From NCBI GenBank assembly GCA_023386965.1, contig JAEWIR010000036.1:1-50589 (forward strand): a DNA stretch of 50,589 nucleotides. Reading direction: 5' to 3'. Under the pieces are notes generated by a model. It made no database searches and was not told where the DNA came from. It worked only from the letters and a program-made list of their open reading frames with translations. How positions within the stretch are numbered: the stretch's first letter is position 1; each line of letters begins with the position of its first letter. Source of the DNA: Bacteroidota bacterium (lineage in GTDB: Bacteria; Bacteroidota; Bacteroidia; Flavobacteriales; Weeksellaceae). Of this stretch, positions 39,048 to 48,335 are shown in pieces. The position numbers were made by a program, and so were the translations under genes.

Positions 39048-41594
39048 TTAGTGGTGATCCTTCACATTAATATCCACCGAATTTAACCTTAAGGAATTCA
39101 GAATTACAGAGACTGAACTCAGACTCATGGCTGCGGCCGCAATCATAGGACTGAGTAATATTCCGAAAAAAGGATAAAGCAAACCAGCTGCAATCGGAAT
39201 GCCAAAAACATTGTATACAAATGCAAAGAAAAGGTTCTGCTTAATATTTTTCAATAGCTCGCCGCTCAGGATGCGGGCTTTCGCAACGCCGGTTATATCG
39301 CCTTTAAGCAAGGTAATCTCTGAACTTTCAATAGCCACATCTGTGCCGGTACCCATGGCAATCCCAACGTTGGCCTGAGCCAGTGCAGGTGCGTCGTTAA
39401 TCCCGTCGCCAGCCATTGCCACTATCTTTCCTTCTTCCTGCAGTTGCTTAATTTTATTAAGTTTATCTGCCGGAAGCTGGGCACCGTAGAATTCTGTGAT
39501 ACCAAGTTGTTTTGCGACGGCGCCGGCGGTATGTTCATTGTCACCCGACATCATAATTACTTCAACTCCATGTTGCCGAAGATGCTTTACCGCCGAATCT
39601 GAAGAGGGCTTTATCCGGTCTGAAAAACTGAGAACAGCCAGTACCTGAGCATCTTTGGCAAGGAAGGAAACGGTCTTTGCCAATTGCTGCTGTGCTGCTG
39701 CATGTTTTGCCGCCGCCTCCGGTATTTTTACATCAAACAACTCAAGTAACGCGCGGTTCCCCAGAAGCAGTACTGAACCATCTGAATCTGCCTTGAGTCC
39801 TTTTCCGGCTATATTTTCAAAATGACGCACCGTGGCGGGAATACCCGCGTCCGTAACCTGTTCCCTGTAAGCTGTAAGAACAGCTTCAGCAAGAGGGTGC
39901 TCCGAATTGCTGTTGAGTGCCGCCGCCAGTTCCAGGGCCGCATCTCGGCCGGTTCCATCAAGCGCATAAATATCTTCCAGACCAGGTCTGCCTTCCGTTA
40001 AGGTGCCGGTTTTATCCGTAATCAGTACGTCCACTTTATGCATTTGCTCCAGCGCCTCGGCATTTCTGATGAGAACCCCGTTTTTGGCGCCCTTACCAAT
40101 ACCCACCATAAGGCTCATGGGGGTAGCCAAACCCAGCGCACATGGACAGGCAACAATAAGTACTGCTACTGAATTCAGGAAAGCCATCGTAATCCTGTTT
40201 TCGCCACCGAACACCAGCCAGCCAACAAAGGTCAGTATTGAAACAGCAATGACCGTAGGTACAAATATCCTGGACACCCGGTCGGCGATTTTTTGTATGG
40301 GTGCTTTACTGCGGCTGGCCTCATGGACCATCCTTATTATTTGTGCAAGCAGGGTTTCATCTCCTACTTTTTCAGCCTTCATGGTAAAGACACTGTTACC
40401 GTTAATCGTTCCGGAGCTCACGCGGTCGCCGGCATTTTTTTGTACAGGTATTGGCTCACCGGTGATCATACTTTCGTCTACCGTGGAGGAGCCTTCGGTG
40501 ATCTTTCCGTCCACCGGAATTTTCTCACCCGGTTTGACTTTCAGCAGGTCACCTATTTTCACCTCTGCGAGCGGTACCCGTTTCTCCACCCCCTGTATAA
40601 GCAGCGTGGCCTCATCCGGTGAGAGACTCAGCAGTTCCTTTATTGCCCCACCCGTTTTCCTGTGCGCTGCTGCTTCCAACAGCTGACCCAATATGACCAG
40701 GGTGAGTATGACACATACAGCTTCGAAGTAAAGGGGGATACCTCCGCTGTGACTCATTTCATGCGGAAAGATATCAGGAAAGAGCAGAGCGGTGAGACTG
40801 AAAAGAAATGCGGCTGCCACTCCCAGCGCGATGAGGCTGAACATATTGAGGTTCCATGTTTTAAAAGAGATCCAGCCGCGCTTCATTAAGAACCAACCTG
40901 AATAAAAAAGAACAGGGATGGTCAGCAACAGTTCCAGCATACCCTGTATGCGGTGTGAAAACGGAAAGTTGAAAAACATGCCTCCCATGGACAGTATAAA
41001 AACGGGTATTGTAAACGCCAATGCGGTGAAAAACTTCTTCCTGAGATTTTCGTAAGTTTTATCCTCTCCGGCCTCAGAGGCACCCGGAATCTGCACGAGG
41101 TCCATACCGCATACCGGACAGCCAACATTACTGTCATACACCTTGTCGCCTTCGCAGAACATAGGACAGTAGTATTTTCCTGCGTGTGCCTTCAGCTTTT
41201 CTGGCTCCGGGACCGCTTGCGGTGCACTGTGCGGCACCAGCTGTGCTTTTGAAATAAGTTCGGGTGTGATTTCTTCCAGGTGCATATGGCAAACAGGGCA
41301 GCCAGTATCTGAATCATAGGTCGTGTCGGATTCGCAAAACATGGGACAGAAATACTGACCCACTTTGGTGCTGAAGCTTTCCGGCAGATTCGTTTTGGAG
41401 AATGTGGGTGCTTTGTCCTTATAATCAGCGCGCTCCTCTATGGGTACAAGGAACATATTGCAGACAGGGCACCGTTTGCCGGGACTGAAGTACACTTTTT
41501 CGCCTTCGCATTCCATCGGACAGAAGTATACCGAACTGGGCGATATCCGCTCGGAAGGAGGTAGCTGATTAGGTTTATGATGTAGGTTTTCCAT
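39048..41594 (-). CDS. Heavy-metal (copper-type) P1B ATPase with three metal-binding modules
   Basis: 848 residues from the ATG at 41594 (MENLHHKPNQ). Three N-terminal copies of a ~30-residue YCPMxCEG...CPVCxM module lie at ~23-52, 81-108 and 141-169; these are HMBD/YHS-like metal-binding segments, and no HMA domain is present. Then eight membrane helices with the ion motif CPC (483-485), TGE (378-380), phosphorylated Asp527 (DKTGT) and the GDGINDAPAL hinge. CPC together with the Cys/Met-rich modules suggests Cu+ or Ag+ export. It is downstream of a CxxC-bearing AraC regulator in the same operon. Confidence 0.95.
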   Translation of the reverse strand: MENLHHKPNQLPPSERISPSSVYFCPMECEGEKVYFSPGKRCPVCNMFLVPIEERADYKDKAPTFSKTNLPESFSTKVGQYFCPMFCESDTTYDSDTGCPVCHMHLEEITPELISKAQLVPHSAPQAVPEPEKLKAHAGKYYCPMFCEGDKVYDSNVGCPVCGMDLVQIPGASEAGEDKTYENLRKKFFTALAFTIPVFILSMGGMFFNFPFSHRIQGMLELLLTIPVLFYSGWFLMKRGWISFKTWNLNMFSLIALGVAAAFLFSLTALLFPDIFPHEMSHSGGIPLYFEAVCVILTLVILGQLLEAAAHRKTGGAIKELLSLSPDEATLLIQGVEKRVPLAEVKIGDLLKVKPGEKIPVDGKITEGSSTVDESMITGEPIPVQKNAGDRVSSGTINGNSVFTMKAEKVGDETLLAQIIRMVHEASRSKAPIQKIADRVSRIFVPTVIAVSILTFVGWLVFGGENRITMAFLNSVAVLIVACPCALGLATPMSLMVGIGKGAKNGVLIRNAEALEQMHKVDVLITDKTGTLTEGRPGLEDIYALDGTGRDAALELAAALNSNSEHPLAEAVLTAYREQVTDAGIPATVRHFENIAGKGLKADSDGSVLLLGNRALLELFDVKIPEAAAKHAAAQQQLAKTVSFLAKDAQVLAVLSFSDRIKPSSDSAVKHLRQHGVEVIMMSGDNEHTAGAVAKQLGITEFYGAQLPADKLNKIKQLQEEGKIVAMAGDGINDAPALAQANVGIAMGTGTDVAIESSEITLLKGDITGVAKARILSGELLKNIKQNLFFAFVYNVFGIPIAAGLLYPFFGILLSPMIAAAAMSLSSVSVILNSLRLNSVDINVKDHH

Positions 41595-41670
41595 TTTATA
41601 ATTTTGAAAACCAAAGGTCCTGAAAATGGACGGGAAGCAGTTATAAGTACATAGATTATGCTTATAAAAT

Positions 41671-42231
41671 TCAGATTTTATCCAGCGGAATGCGGCTGGA
41701 CCGGTTGAGTACTTTAAAGTTGGTTGGGCTGGAACCCGTGATGTTCCTGAACTGCGAAGAAAGATGCTGAACACTTTTGTACCCCAGTTTACCTGCGATT
41801 TCGGTAAGTGTCAATTCACCGTAAAGCAGAAGTTCCTTCACTTTCTCCACCTTCTGATGGATGAAGTACTGTTCCAGGGTAGTGTTTTCCTGCTGTGAGA
41901 AGGTTTTGGAAATGGCGGTATAATGTTTATGAAAACGTGCGGAAAGAAACTCTGATAATACAAAGTCTTCAGAGATGTCCAGCCCGGCAACCAGCAGCAC
42001 GATTTCGTTTTTCACCTTCCCAGTCAATATTTCCGCCTGAGTCTTGAGAAGTCCAAAGCCATGTGTCTTCAGTTCCTGCTCAAGCCGATCCAGATCAAGA
42101 TGACTAAGTTCATCAAAGGTTTCCACCATACCCAGCTGAACGTTCTCCAGCTTTACATCAAGATCAACAAAAATATTTCTCACAGCGGCATTACAGCGGT
42201 CGCATACCATATTTTTTATATAGATCTGCAT
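41671..42231 (-). CDS. AraC-type regulator with N-terminal metal-binding-like motif
   Basis: 186 residues. The N-terminus (KNMVCDRCNAAVRNIF, with Cys10-x-x-Cys13) resembles the metal site of an HMA/MerP-type domain of ~75 residues. A short AraC DNA-binding domain follows (~110-175: VKELLLYGELTLTEIAGKLGYKSVQHLSSQFRNITGSSP). This is much shorter than standard AraC proteins. Gene order suggests it senses copper or another metal and controls the P-type ATPase 76 nt downstream. Its start overlaps the thioesterase stop as TAATG. Confidence 0.9.
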   Translation of the reverse strand: MQIYIKNMVCDRCNAAVRNIFVDLDVKLENVQLGMVETFDELSHLDLDRLEQELKTHGFGLLKTQAEILTGKVKNEIVLLVAGLDISEDFVLSEFLSARFHKHYTAISKTFSQQENTTLEQYFIHQKVEKVKELLLYGELTLTEIAGKLGYKSVQHLSSQFRNITGSSPTNFKVLNRSSRIPLDKI

Positions 42232-42626
42232 TACTCTTTTAGCTTCAGGCGGTCGGAGATGAATTCTATTTTCGTTTTTCCGTGGCGTGTAGGTTTTCCT
42301 TCCTCATTAACCCCTACAAAAGTAATCCTGTCTATGGTAATGATGGTTTGGCGGGTCATCATGTTGCGTACATGGCAGGCCAGGGTGATTGAGGTATGAC
42401 CAAAACTTATGGCCTCTATTCCGATTTCAATGATATCTCCCTGCTTTGCGGAGCTTATAAAATTGATTTCAGAAATATATTTGGTGACGCACCGTGGCGT
42501 TTCCAGCTGTACAATAGCATACAGCGCTGCTTCCTCATCAATCCACTGCAGCAGTCTGCCACCAAAAAGGGTATGGTTGGGATTAAGGTCCTCGGGTTTA
42601 ATCCATTTTCGTGTATGATAGTTCAC
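42231..42626 (-). CDS. Hotdog-fold acyl-CoA thioesterase
   Basis: 131 residues, single hotdog domain of the YciA/acyl-CoA thioesterase family. NPNHTLFGGRLLQWIDEEAALYAI carries the Asn/Asp active-site region, and TRQTIITIDRITFVGVNEEGKP is the second half. It hydrolyses acyl-CoA; chain length unknown. It is translationally coupled to the AraC regulator through TAATG, although no functional link to metals is apparent. Confidence 0.88.
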   Translation of the reverse strand: MNYHTRKWIKPEDLNPNHTLFGGRLLQWIDEEAALYAIVQLETPRCVTKYISEINFISSAKQGDIIEIGIEAISFGHTSITLACHVRNMMTRQTIITIDRITFVGVNEEGKPTRHGKTKIEFISDRLKLKE

Positions 42627-42675
42627 AGTCTAGAATTTTTATTGATCCGGTTATTACTCTGTTCCTGTGCTGTCA

Positions 42676-44133
42676 TTATCTGATTATAAGTTTTTTCGAA
42701 ATCTTTTGCCCTTCTGAAATGAAAACAATCATATAAACACCCTGCGGCACATGCAACCTATAACTGTTTTTTCCTTTCTGCACCAAAGCAGAATAAACAA
42801 GACGGCCTGAAAGGTCGGTAATATTAATGTTTCCGGCTTTGGCAGATTCAAAAATAAAATGGCCGTCGCTTGGATTTGGATATAGGGAGGTACTGATGGC
42901 TTCCGTCTCAGCAACTTTCAGTACCGCACAGTTATAGGGTGAGTAAATCACCGGACCAAGTGCCGGATCATCTGCCTGATGTGAAATTACGCTTTCAACC
43001 ATGGCGTCTGTGGACAACTCTGCTTCGCGCCAGCAATTGAACTTGGCCTGGATGGTATTGGGCGTGTTATTGAAAAGTGCGTAAAGATTCCCGCCGTTGC
43101 CGTTGTCCTTAAAGATGTTCTGTCCCGGATTAATGTTCCCCGGCACATCACTTCCCAGATTCACCTGGGCATTGGAGAGCAGGGTAATGCCCCAAAGATT
43201 CCTTCGGATCTGATTTTGGGTAATATAAAGCTGGTCACTGGTTGCAGACAGCGAAATGCCGCTTCCGCCGCTGTTAGGCAGGTTTTGGGAGTCATTGTCC
43301 TCAATGATATTTCCCTTGATAATTCCCGCGGAAGAACTCCCTGCCATCGTGATACCATAACGGTTGTCTTTAATTGTATTGTTAAGGATTTTCACCCTGT
43401 TGGTGCCTCCAATAAGCGCTGAGGCCGATATACCGCCCACCATCGTAAGAGCACGGTTACCCAAAATAGTATTGTTTACAATCTTAAGCGAATCGGCACC
43501 GCCGGGACCCATATTGATCTGCGGTCTGTTGGTGTTAAGTTTTGAATTTCCGAAAAGGTAATTATTCTGGAAAACTGCTGAAACTGTAGCATTGGCAGCC
43601 GATGAAAATGCCGGATAATCATTCTGAAGGAACTGGGAATTCTGCACTACCGGACTTCCAGTGGAGAATGACATTGTTCCGCTGGTAACCAATCCCGCCT
43701 TGAAATCCCGCACGATGCAGTTATCCATCAGGAAATTACCTGTAGAAACCCGTATTCCGCCCCCATATTCCAATGTTGTATTACGCATGGCAACAGTGGA
43801 ACCTGCATCAAACTGAATTCCATTGAACACAGAGGCAGCATTTCCCGAAGTTATTGTTAAACTTGTTGCTGTGGTATTATAGGTTCCGGCTACTGTTAAT
43901 TTTATTCCGGGATTGATGGTAAGCGTGGTATTTTCGTCCATCAGGAGGGTGTCGCCACCAGCTATGGTTACATTGGCCGTCATCGTGTACGAAGTACCGT
44001 TATTTACGAGTACCGCGGGTGCAGCGGCCGAAAGACTTGTTAAAGTGTAGGTTATTCCTGTGCCCGGACTGGTGAACTGCCCATTAAGAATCAGCGAAAG
44101 GCAAAAAGTAAAAAGTAAAGATATTCTTTTCAT
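42676..44133 (-). CDS. Secreted right-handed beta-helix protein with T9SS sorting domain
   Basis: 485 residues. Signal peptide 1-18. Residues ~60-390 show repeating NN/GI/DN turns and short strands (for example NNTILGNRALT, NTIKDNRYGIT, GNIIEDNDSQN) typical of pectin-lyase-like parallel beta-helices. The C-terminal ~75 residues (LYPNPSDGHFIFESA... ISKKLIIR) are a T9SS type A sorting domain. It should sit on the outer surface or be released, possibly as an adhesin or polysaccharide-binding protein. No catalytic residues are evident. Confidence 0.88.
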   Translation of the reverse strand: MKRISLLFTFCLSLILNGQFTSPGTGITYTLTSLSAAAPAVLVNNGTSYTMTANVTIAGGDTLLMDENTTLTINPGIKLTVAGTYNTTATSLTITSGNAASVFNGIQFDAGSTVAMRNTTLEYGGGIRVSTGNFLMDNCIVRDFKAGLVTSGTMSFSTGSPVVQNSQFLQNDYPAFSSAANATVSAVFQNNYLFGNSKLNTNRPQINMGPGGADSLKIVNNTILGNRALTMVGGISASALIGGTNRVKILNNTIKDNRYGITMAGSSSAGIIKGNIIEDNDSQNLPNSGGSGISLSATSDQLYITQNQIRRNLWGITLLSNAQVNLGSDVPGNINPGQNIFKDNGNGGNLYALFNNTPNTIQAKFNCWREAELSTDAMVESVISHQADDPALGPVIYSPYNCAVLKVAETEAISTSLYPNPSDGHFIFESAKAGNINITDLSGRLVYSALVQKGKNSYRLHVPQGVYMIVFISEGQKISKKLIIR

Positions 44134-44248
44134 AACGATAAGTTTTAATGACCGAAATGGGATTGTGTATACGCTGGAGCGCAGATTCTGCCGTCTGGGC
44201 GTCAGTGATAAAATTCAGGTAATAAAGATAAGGAATTTTAGCACAAGT

Positions 44249-44264
44249 CTCCCGGACACGGGAG
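44249..44264. repeat. GC-rich hairpin downstream of the DUF4153 gene
   Basis: CTCCCG (44249-44254), loop GACA, CGGGAG (44259-44264). It lies 28 nt past the minus-strand DUF4153 stop (44292). Without a U-tract it is at best a weak terminator. Confidence 0.45.
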
Positions 44265-44291
44265 CTACTGCTGTATAATCTGTTAAGTGTA

Positions 44292-46085
44292 TTACTTACT
44301 GTTTTCTTTTTCCTTAATCAGCAGGAATCCATCAGAAAAATAATATTGGTTTGGATTCGCTTCATCATAAATGATGCTTGCGAAAATGATTTTGATCCGG
44401 TAGTTATTGAAATCAGCGACAGTTGAGATATCGCCTACGGGAATGCGTTCCTTTTGAGCAGGGTGGCTCGCCACCATACTTTTAATAAAAGGAAGAAGGT
44501 CATAGCTTTCGTCACTGTTGACTTTGAGTTCTAAAACCTGTTTTTTTCTGTCCCGGCGGTTGATGAAGGAAATCATGTCTCCGTTAAGTTGCAGCGCCTC
44601 GGTTTCATTTTGATTTTCAAAGCTGTTCAGTCTGATAACATACTGGTAACCCTCTGTTGAATAGGGCTGTGCAGGAGCATAAATTTCCCACCGTCTGAAT
44701 GTATTTACTTCCGGTGTTACATTTTTAAAAAATCCTGCAATAGGGCCGCTGATGTCCCTGTATGATTTAACCGACTCTGCTTTCTTTAAAATATCGAGAT
44801 GCGAACTGTCAAGAAATTCCTTCAAAGCTACTTCGTCATTTCTTTGGTAAAGGAAGTTGAATTTATCGGCTATCTCATTTACCTTTCCGGACGGTATTTG
44901 TCTGTTGAAGTCAATCTTCCCATTCTCTAACAAATGATTGGTGGTGAGGAGTTGCTTAAGCTCATTTTGCTGACTTCTTTTTGATACAGCCAAAGCATTG
45001 AAATAGGGCAGAGTAAGCGACAGGAAAATGAGTACAAAAAGGGATATTGGTATAAACCGGATACCTGCTTTTTTGAAGGCAATGAAATAAATGGCAACTG
45101 ATGTAAGCCAAACAGCTATAAGAAGTACATAATAGCGTGGTTCCGTGTAACCATACTCCAGAATACGTGTAAAGATGGCGGTAAAAAGAAGCAGGATAAG
45201 CGGTACCAGGGTAAAATAGAAAACATTGCTGAATGTTCTTACCCAGGACTTGGCGCCTACGGTCTTAAGCGGAAACACCAGAAGCAGTGCCAGTATGCCC
45301 ACAACCGCATAAGCGATGATGAGGTAGGACACCCAACCGCGCGGTAACTCCCAGTTGACAGCAATTTTTGCCGAATAAAAATAAAGGATCACCACGTAAA
45401 TCAGGAGAAGTGGGATGAGCACGTACTGCGTAAAAAATTTCAGGATCTGAGGGTATTTAGCGTCCTGCTCAAGTTGGGACAGCCCCCGACCACTAAACAG
45501 CAGAAAGATAAAACAACTGCCAACAACAGATAACACAGCGAAGGTTTTGGGATACAGCAATTCATCAAGCTCAAGATCAAAGAGTTTGTCCACAGCCAGT
45601 ATCGCCAGCATGACTCCGCCAGCAAGAACTCCTGTAAAAACCACCGTTTGAAACAGATTGATAAATAAGTTTTTATTGTACTGCCAGAACTGAATTTCAT
45701 TGCCTTTACCAATAAATGCGGTAAAGGAAACCAGCAAATGGCTCAAAACAAATGTGGGAATCAGGATAAAGGCATACATCTCTGTAAAATCCCTTTCCTT
45801 TTCAGGCAGAATAAAATAATAAACGGCGAGAAACACAAGCACAGCAATTTCAAACAGTAAACCTTTACCGATACGTTGCGACAGCATCCTGGCACTGAAC
45901 AGGAGCGAAATTCCCAAACATGAAACGATCATCAGTTTGATGACCGGGAAACCATGTGACGAACCCCCAAGTTCAATAGCCGTTGCCGCAGATGCTGCAG
46001 CAGTTATTGCCATGGCTATAATCAGCGGATAACGGAATAAGGTGTCATCCGCAAGAGCCCAAACTTCCCTGAGTTTCCCTTTCAT
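44292..46085 (-). CDS. DUF4153 family membrane protein
   Basis: 597 residues. About twelve hydrophobic segments in the N-terminal ~370 residues, then a soluble domain of ~220 residues (NHLLENGKIDFNRQIPSGKVNEIADKFN...). Long, multi-spanning and poorly characterised, it fits DUF4153. It starts 19 nt after the BlaI-like gene stop. The extra soluble domain could face the periplasm or the cytosol; topology is not determined here. Confidence 0.85.
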   Translation of the reverse strand: MKGKLREVWALADDTLFRYPLIIAMAITAAASAATAIELGGSSHGFPVIKLMIVSCLGISLLFSARMLSQRIGKGLLFEIAVLVFLAVYYFILPEKERDFTEMYAFILIPTFVLSHLLVSFTAFIGKGNEIQFWQYNKNLFINLFQTVVFTGVLAGGVMLAILAVDKLFDLELDELLYPKTFAVLSVVGSCFIFLLFSGRGLSQLEQDAKYPQILKFFTQYVLIPLLLIYVVILYFYSAKIAVNWELPRGWVSYLIIAYAVVGILALLLVFPLKTVGAKSWVRTFSNVFYFTLVPLILLLFTAIFTRILEYGYTEPRYYVLLIAVWLTSVAIYFIAFKKAGIRFIPISLFVLIFLSLTLPYFNALAVSKRSQQNELKQLLTTNHLLENGKIDFNRQIPSGKVNEIADKFNFLYQRNDEVALKEFLDSSHLDILKKAESVKSYRDISGPIAGFFKNVTPEVNTFRRWEIYAPAQPYSTEGYQYVIRLNSFENQNETEALQLNGDMISFINRRDRKKQVLELKVNSDESYDLLPFIKSMVASHPAQKERIPVGDISTVADFNNYRIKIIFASIIYDEANPNQYYFSDGFLLIKEKENSK

Positions 46086-46104
46086 GACCGGACTTTACTT
46101 TAGA

Positions 46105-46548
46105 TTATTTCTTTTTCTTTTTTTTCTTCTTTCCCGTTTTCAGGATTTCTTCAGCAATTTTATAGCGTTGCTTCTTTTTTTCCTTCTTAGGTTTTACATC
46201 CTCTTTGTCGTTGGCGTTCACAGGTTGTGGCTGCAGAATTTTTTCCTCCTGAAGGAGCGAAATCAATTCTTCCGGTGAATTATTGCAGAACTGACTCAGG
46301 AAATTCCTCAACAGGAACCTGCGGTAATCTTCATAAGGGATGACCACCGTATATTTAAAGATCCGTCCCTCCCGGGTTGTAGAAAGAAATCCTTTCTCCA
46401 CCAGTATTTTAAGATAGGTGGACACGGTATTCTGGTGCGGTTTGGGCTCCGGATGTTCCTCCATCACATTTTTCATATAAAAGGAGTCCATTTTCCAAAG
46501 TACGGTCATCAGTTTTTCCTCGGCAGTGGTCAGGCTGTTTATGTTCAT
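46105..46548 (-). CDS. BlaI/MecI/CopY-family transcriptional repressor with lysine-rich tail
   Basis: About 147 residues from the ATG at 46548 (MNINSLTTAEEKLM). Winged-helix domain ~1-80: LMTVLWKMDSFYMKNVMEE, the QNTVSTYLKILVEKGFLSTTREGRIFKY recognition helix and wing. The C-terminal ~45 residues are dominated by Lys and Glu and end in eight consecutive Lys. BlaI-type repressors are normally switched off by the BlaR1 protease, but no blaR1 is in this window. It starts 1 nt after the PAP2 stop and precedes DUF4153, so it may regulate these two. Confidence 0.88.
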   Translation of the reverse strand: MNINSLTTAEEKLMTVLWKMDSFYMKNVMEEHPEPKPHQNTVSTYLKILVEKGFLSTTREGRIFKYTVVIPYEDYRRFLLRNFLSQFCNNSPEELISLLQEEKILQPQPVNANDKEDVKPKKEKKKQRYKIAEEILKTGKKKKKKKK

Positions 46549-46549
46549 A

Positions 46550-47188
46550 TCAGGTACTAAGTAGGTTGTCGGTATAAAGATAGGCAAAAGAAACGGCGAT
46601 TGCCAGCACTGCGCCCATCAGCACCTCATTGGGTGTATGTCTTTTCAGGATCACCCTGGTTATACCTACCAAAACAGCGAGCCCACACCAGATAAGCCCT
46701 ACCAGCGGATCAAATGTATAGAAAAGCGTTGCAGTGTAGAAATTAAGGGCAGTATGCATGGAACTTTTAATATAAAAGTTGCTGATCTGCATCATTATCA
46801 GAAGCACAAAAAGATAGAGAACCGTGAGGTCTACCTGTCCGTCCAAAAGATAGTTCACGGCAAGATAAACGAGAAGTGCCAGCGCAATGATCATATAGAG
46901 ACTTTTGCGCTGCTCACGGTTGGAAACGTCCATATTGCTGTAATTCCCTTTTTTGTAATTCCAGAATATCCAGAGGCTGATGGGCAGGATCAGTATGAAC
47001 AGAATAGGCATGAATTCCAGCAGTGCCTGTTGCCAACCGTAATGCAGGTAACTGTAATATACATAATACAGGAACAGCGAGGTAAGCGGATTGAAAAAAT
47101 TGGATATTAACCTGGAAATGAGGATCAGTGGCGGGGTATTTGCGTTGGGTGGCGTCATAAGATGGAACTGCTTGGTAAATCTAACCAT
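46550..47188 (-). CDS. PAP2 family membrane phosphatase
   Basis: 212 residues (ATG 47188; an internal ATG at 47158 is a possible start). Six membrane segments. The C-terminal motif GITRVILKRHTPNEVLMGAVLA includes the family's Arg/His-with-acid region, but SRxxxGxHxxxD is not perfectly recognisable. Family enzymes dephosphorylate lipids such as undecaprenyl diphosphate or phosphatidate. First gene of an apparent PAP2-BlaI-DUF4153 operon. Confidence 0.82.
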   Translation of the reverse strand: MVRFTKQFHLMTPPNANTPPLILISRLISNFFNPLTSLFLYYVYYSYLHYGWQQALLEFMPILFILILPISLWIFWNYKKGNYSNMDVSNREQRKSLYMIIALALLVYLAVNYLLDGQVDLTVLYLFVLLIMMQISNFYIKSSMHTALNFYTATLFYTFDPLVGLIWCGLAVLVGITRVILKRHTPNEVLMGAVLAIAVSFAYLYTDNLLST

Positions 47189-47230
47189 TTTACGGTGAAT
47201 CTAATGTTATGCCGAGCCAAAGATTTTTCC

Positions 47231-47238
47231 TATTTTTG
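47231..47238 (+). promoter_or_regulatory. pdhA: Probable pdhA promoter -7 box TATTTTTG
   Basis: TAnnTTTG match followed by CC, 20 nt before the pdhA ATG. Confidence 0.5.
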
Positions 47239-47258
47239 CCTGATAATTTTCGCTTATA

Positions 47259-48263
47259 ATGAAAGAATTTTCAAAAGAAGTTTACCTGCAGTGGTACAAT
47301 GATATGACCATGTGGAGAAGGTTTGAGGACAAATGCCGCTCACTCTATCTAAAACAGAAAATCAGAGGTTTTTTACATCTATACAATGGCCAGGAAGCTA
47401 TTCCGGCCGGATTTGCACATGCCATGGACCTTACTAAGGACAGCATGATTACCGCATACAGATGTCATATTCACCCAATGGCTATGGGTGTGGATCCCAA
47501 AAGGATTATGGCCGAACTTTGCGGTAAGGCTACAGGAACCTCAGGAGGTATGGGCGGTTCTATGCACATCTTCAGTAAGGAACACCGTTTTTATGGCGGA
47601 CACGGTATCGTAGGTGGTCAGATCCCCTTAGGAGCCGGAATTGCTTTTGCCGATAAATATTTTGACCGCAAGGCTGTGAATATCTGTTTCTTTGGCGATG
47701 GTGCGGCCAGGCAGGGTTCCCTGCATGAAACCTTTAACATGGCCATGAACTGGAAACTGCCGGTGGTATTTGTTGTGGAAAACAACCAGTACGCCATGGG
47801 AACTTCGGTGAAAAGAACAGCTAACCACGAGGATATTTATAAACTGGGGTTGGGCTACGAAATGCCGTGTATGGCGGTGGACGCTATGGACCCTGAAAAG
47901 GTGGCTGAGATCGCTTACGAAGCGATTGAAAGAGCCAGAAGAGGCGACGGTCCGACTTTTATTGAAGCCCGTACCTACCGATTCAGAGGTCACTCCATGT
48001 CGGATGCCGAGCACTACAGAAGCAAAGAAGAGGTGGAACTTCACAAACAGGACGACCCCATTCAACTGATCAAGCAGAGAATTCTTGAAAAAAGTTGGGC
48101 AACGGAGGCAGAACTGAAAGACATCGACAACAAGTCCCGCGCTTTCGTGGAGGACTGCATAGAGTTCATGGAGAATTCACCGTATCCGGATCCTGAAAAA
48201 ATCTACGAGTACGTTTATGCTCAGGAAGACTATCCTTTCCTGGACAAGGTGGAAAATAACTAG
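47259..48263 (+). CDS. pdhA: Pyruvate dehydrogenase E1 component, alpha subunit
   Basis: 334 residues (EC 1.2.4.1). The thiamine-diphosphate motif runs from GDG (146-148) to NN (175-176). TSGGMGGSMH, FYGGHGIVGGQIPLGAG and the RYRFRGHSMSD phosphorylation-loop-like segment are canonical. It decarboxylates pyruvate and passes the acetyl group to E2. The beta subunit gene is not adjacent; the E2 gene follows after 72 nt containing a GC-rich imperfect stem (48283-48307). Expected partners are E1-beta (elsewhere) and E3. Confidence 0.97.
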   Translation: MKEFSKEVYLQWYNDMTMWRRFEDKCRSLYLKQKIRGFLHLYNGQEAIPAGFAHAMDLTKDSMITAYRCHIHPMAMGVDPKRIMAELCGKATGTSGGMGGSMHIFSKEHRFYGGHGIVGGQIPLGAGIAFADKYFDRKAVNICFFGDGAARQGSLHETFNMAMNWKLPVVFVVENNQYAMGTSVKRTANHEDIYKLGLGYEMPCMAVDAMDPEKVAEIAYEAIERARRGDGPTFIEARTYRFRGHSMSDAEHYRSKEEVELHKQDDPIQLIKQRILEKSWATEAELKDIDNKSRAFVEDCIEFMENSPYPDPEKIYEYVYAQEDYPFLDKVENN

Positions 48264-48335
48264 TAATCAGACTAAAAGTGAGGCTGCAGCTTTTGATGCA
48301 GGCCTTTACTTTCAACAAATATCACATAAATAATT

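Noticed and set aside
40003..40686. Plus-strand open frame of 227 codons opposite the P-type ATPase
   Set aside because: Antisense shadow of the ATPase; composition reflects the reverse strand of a conserved gene.
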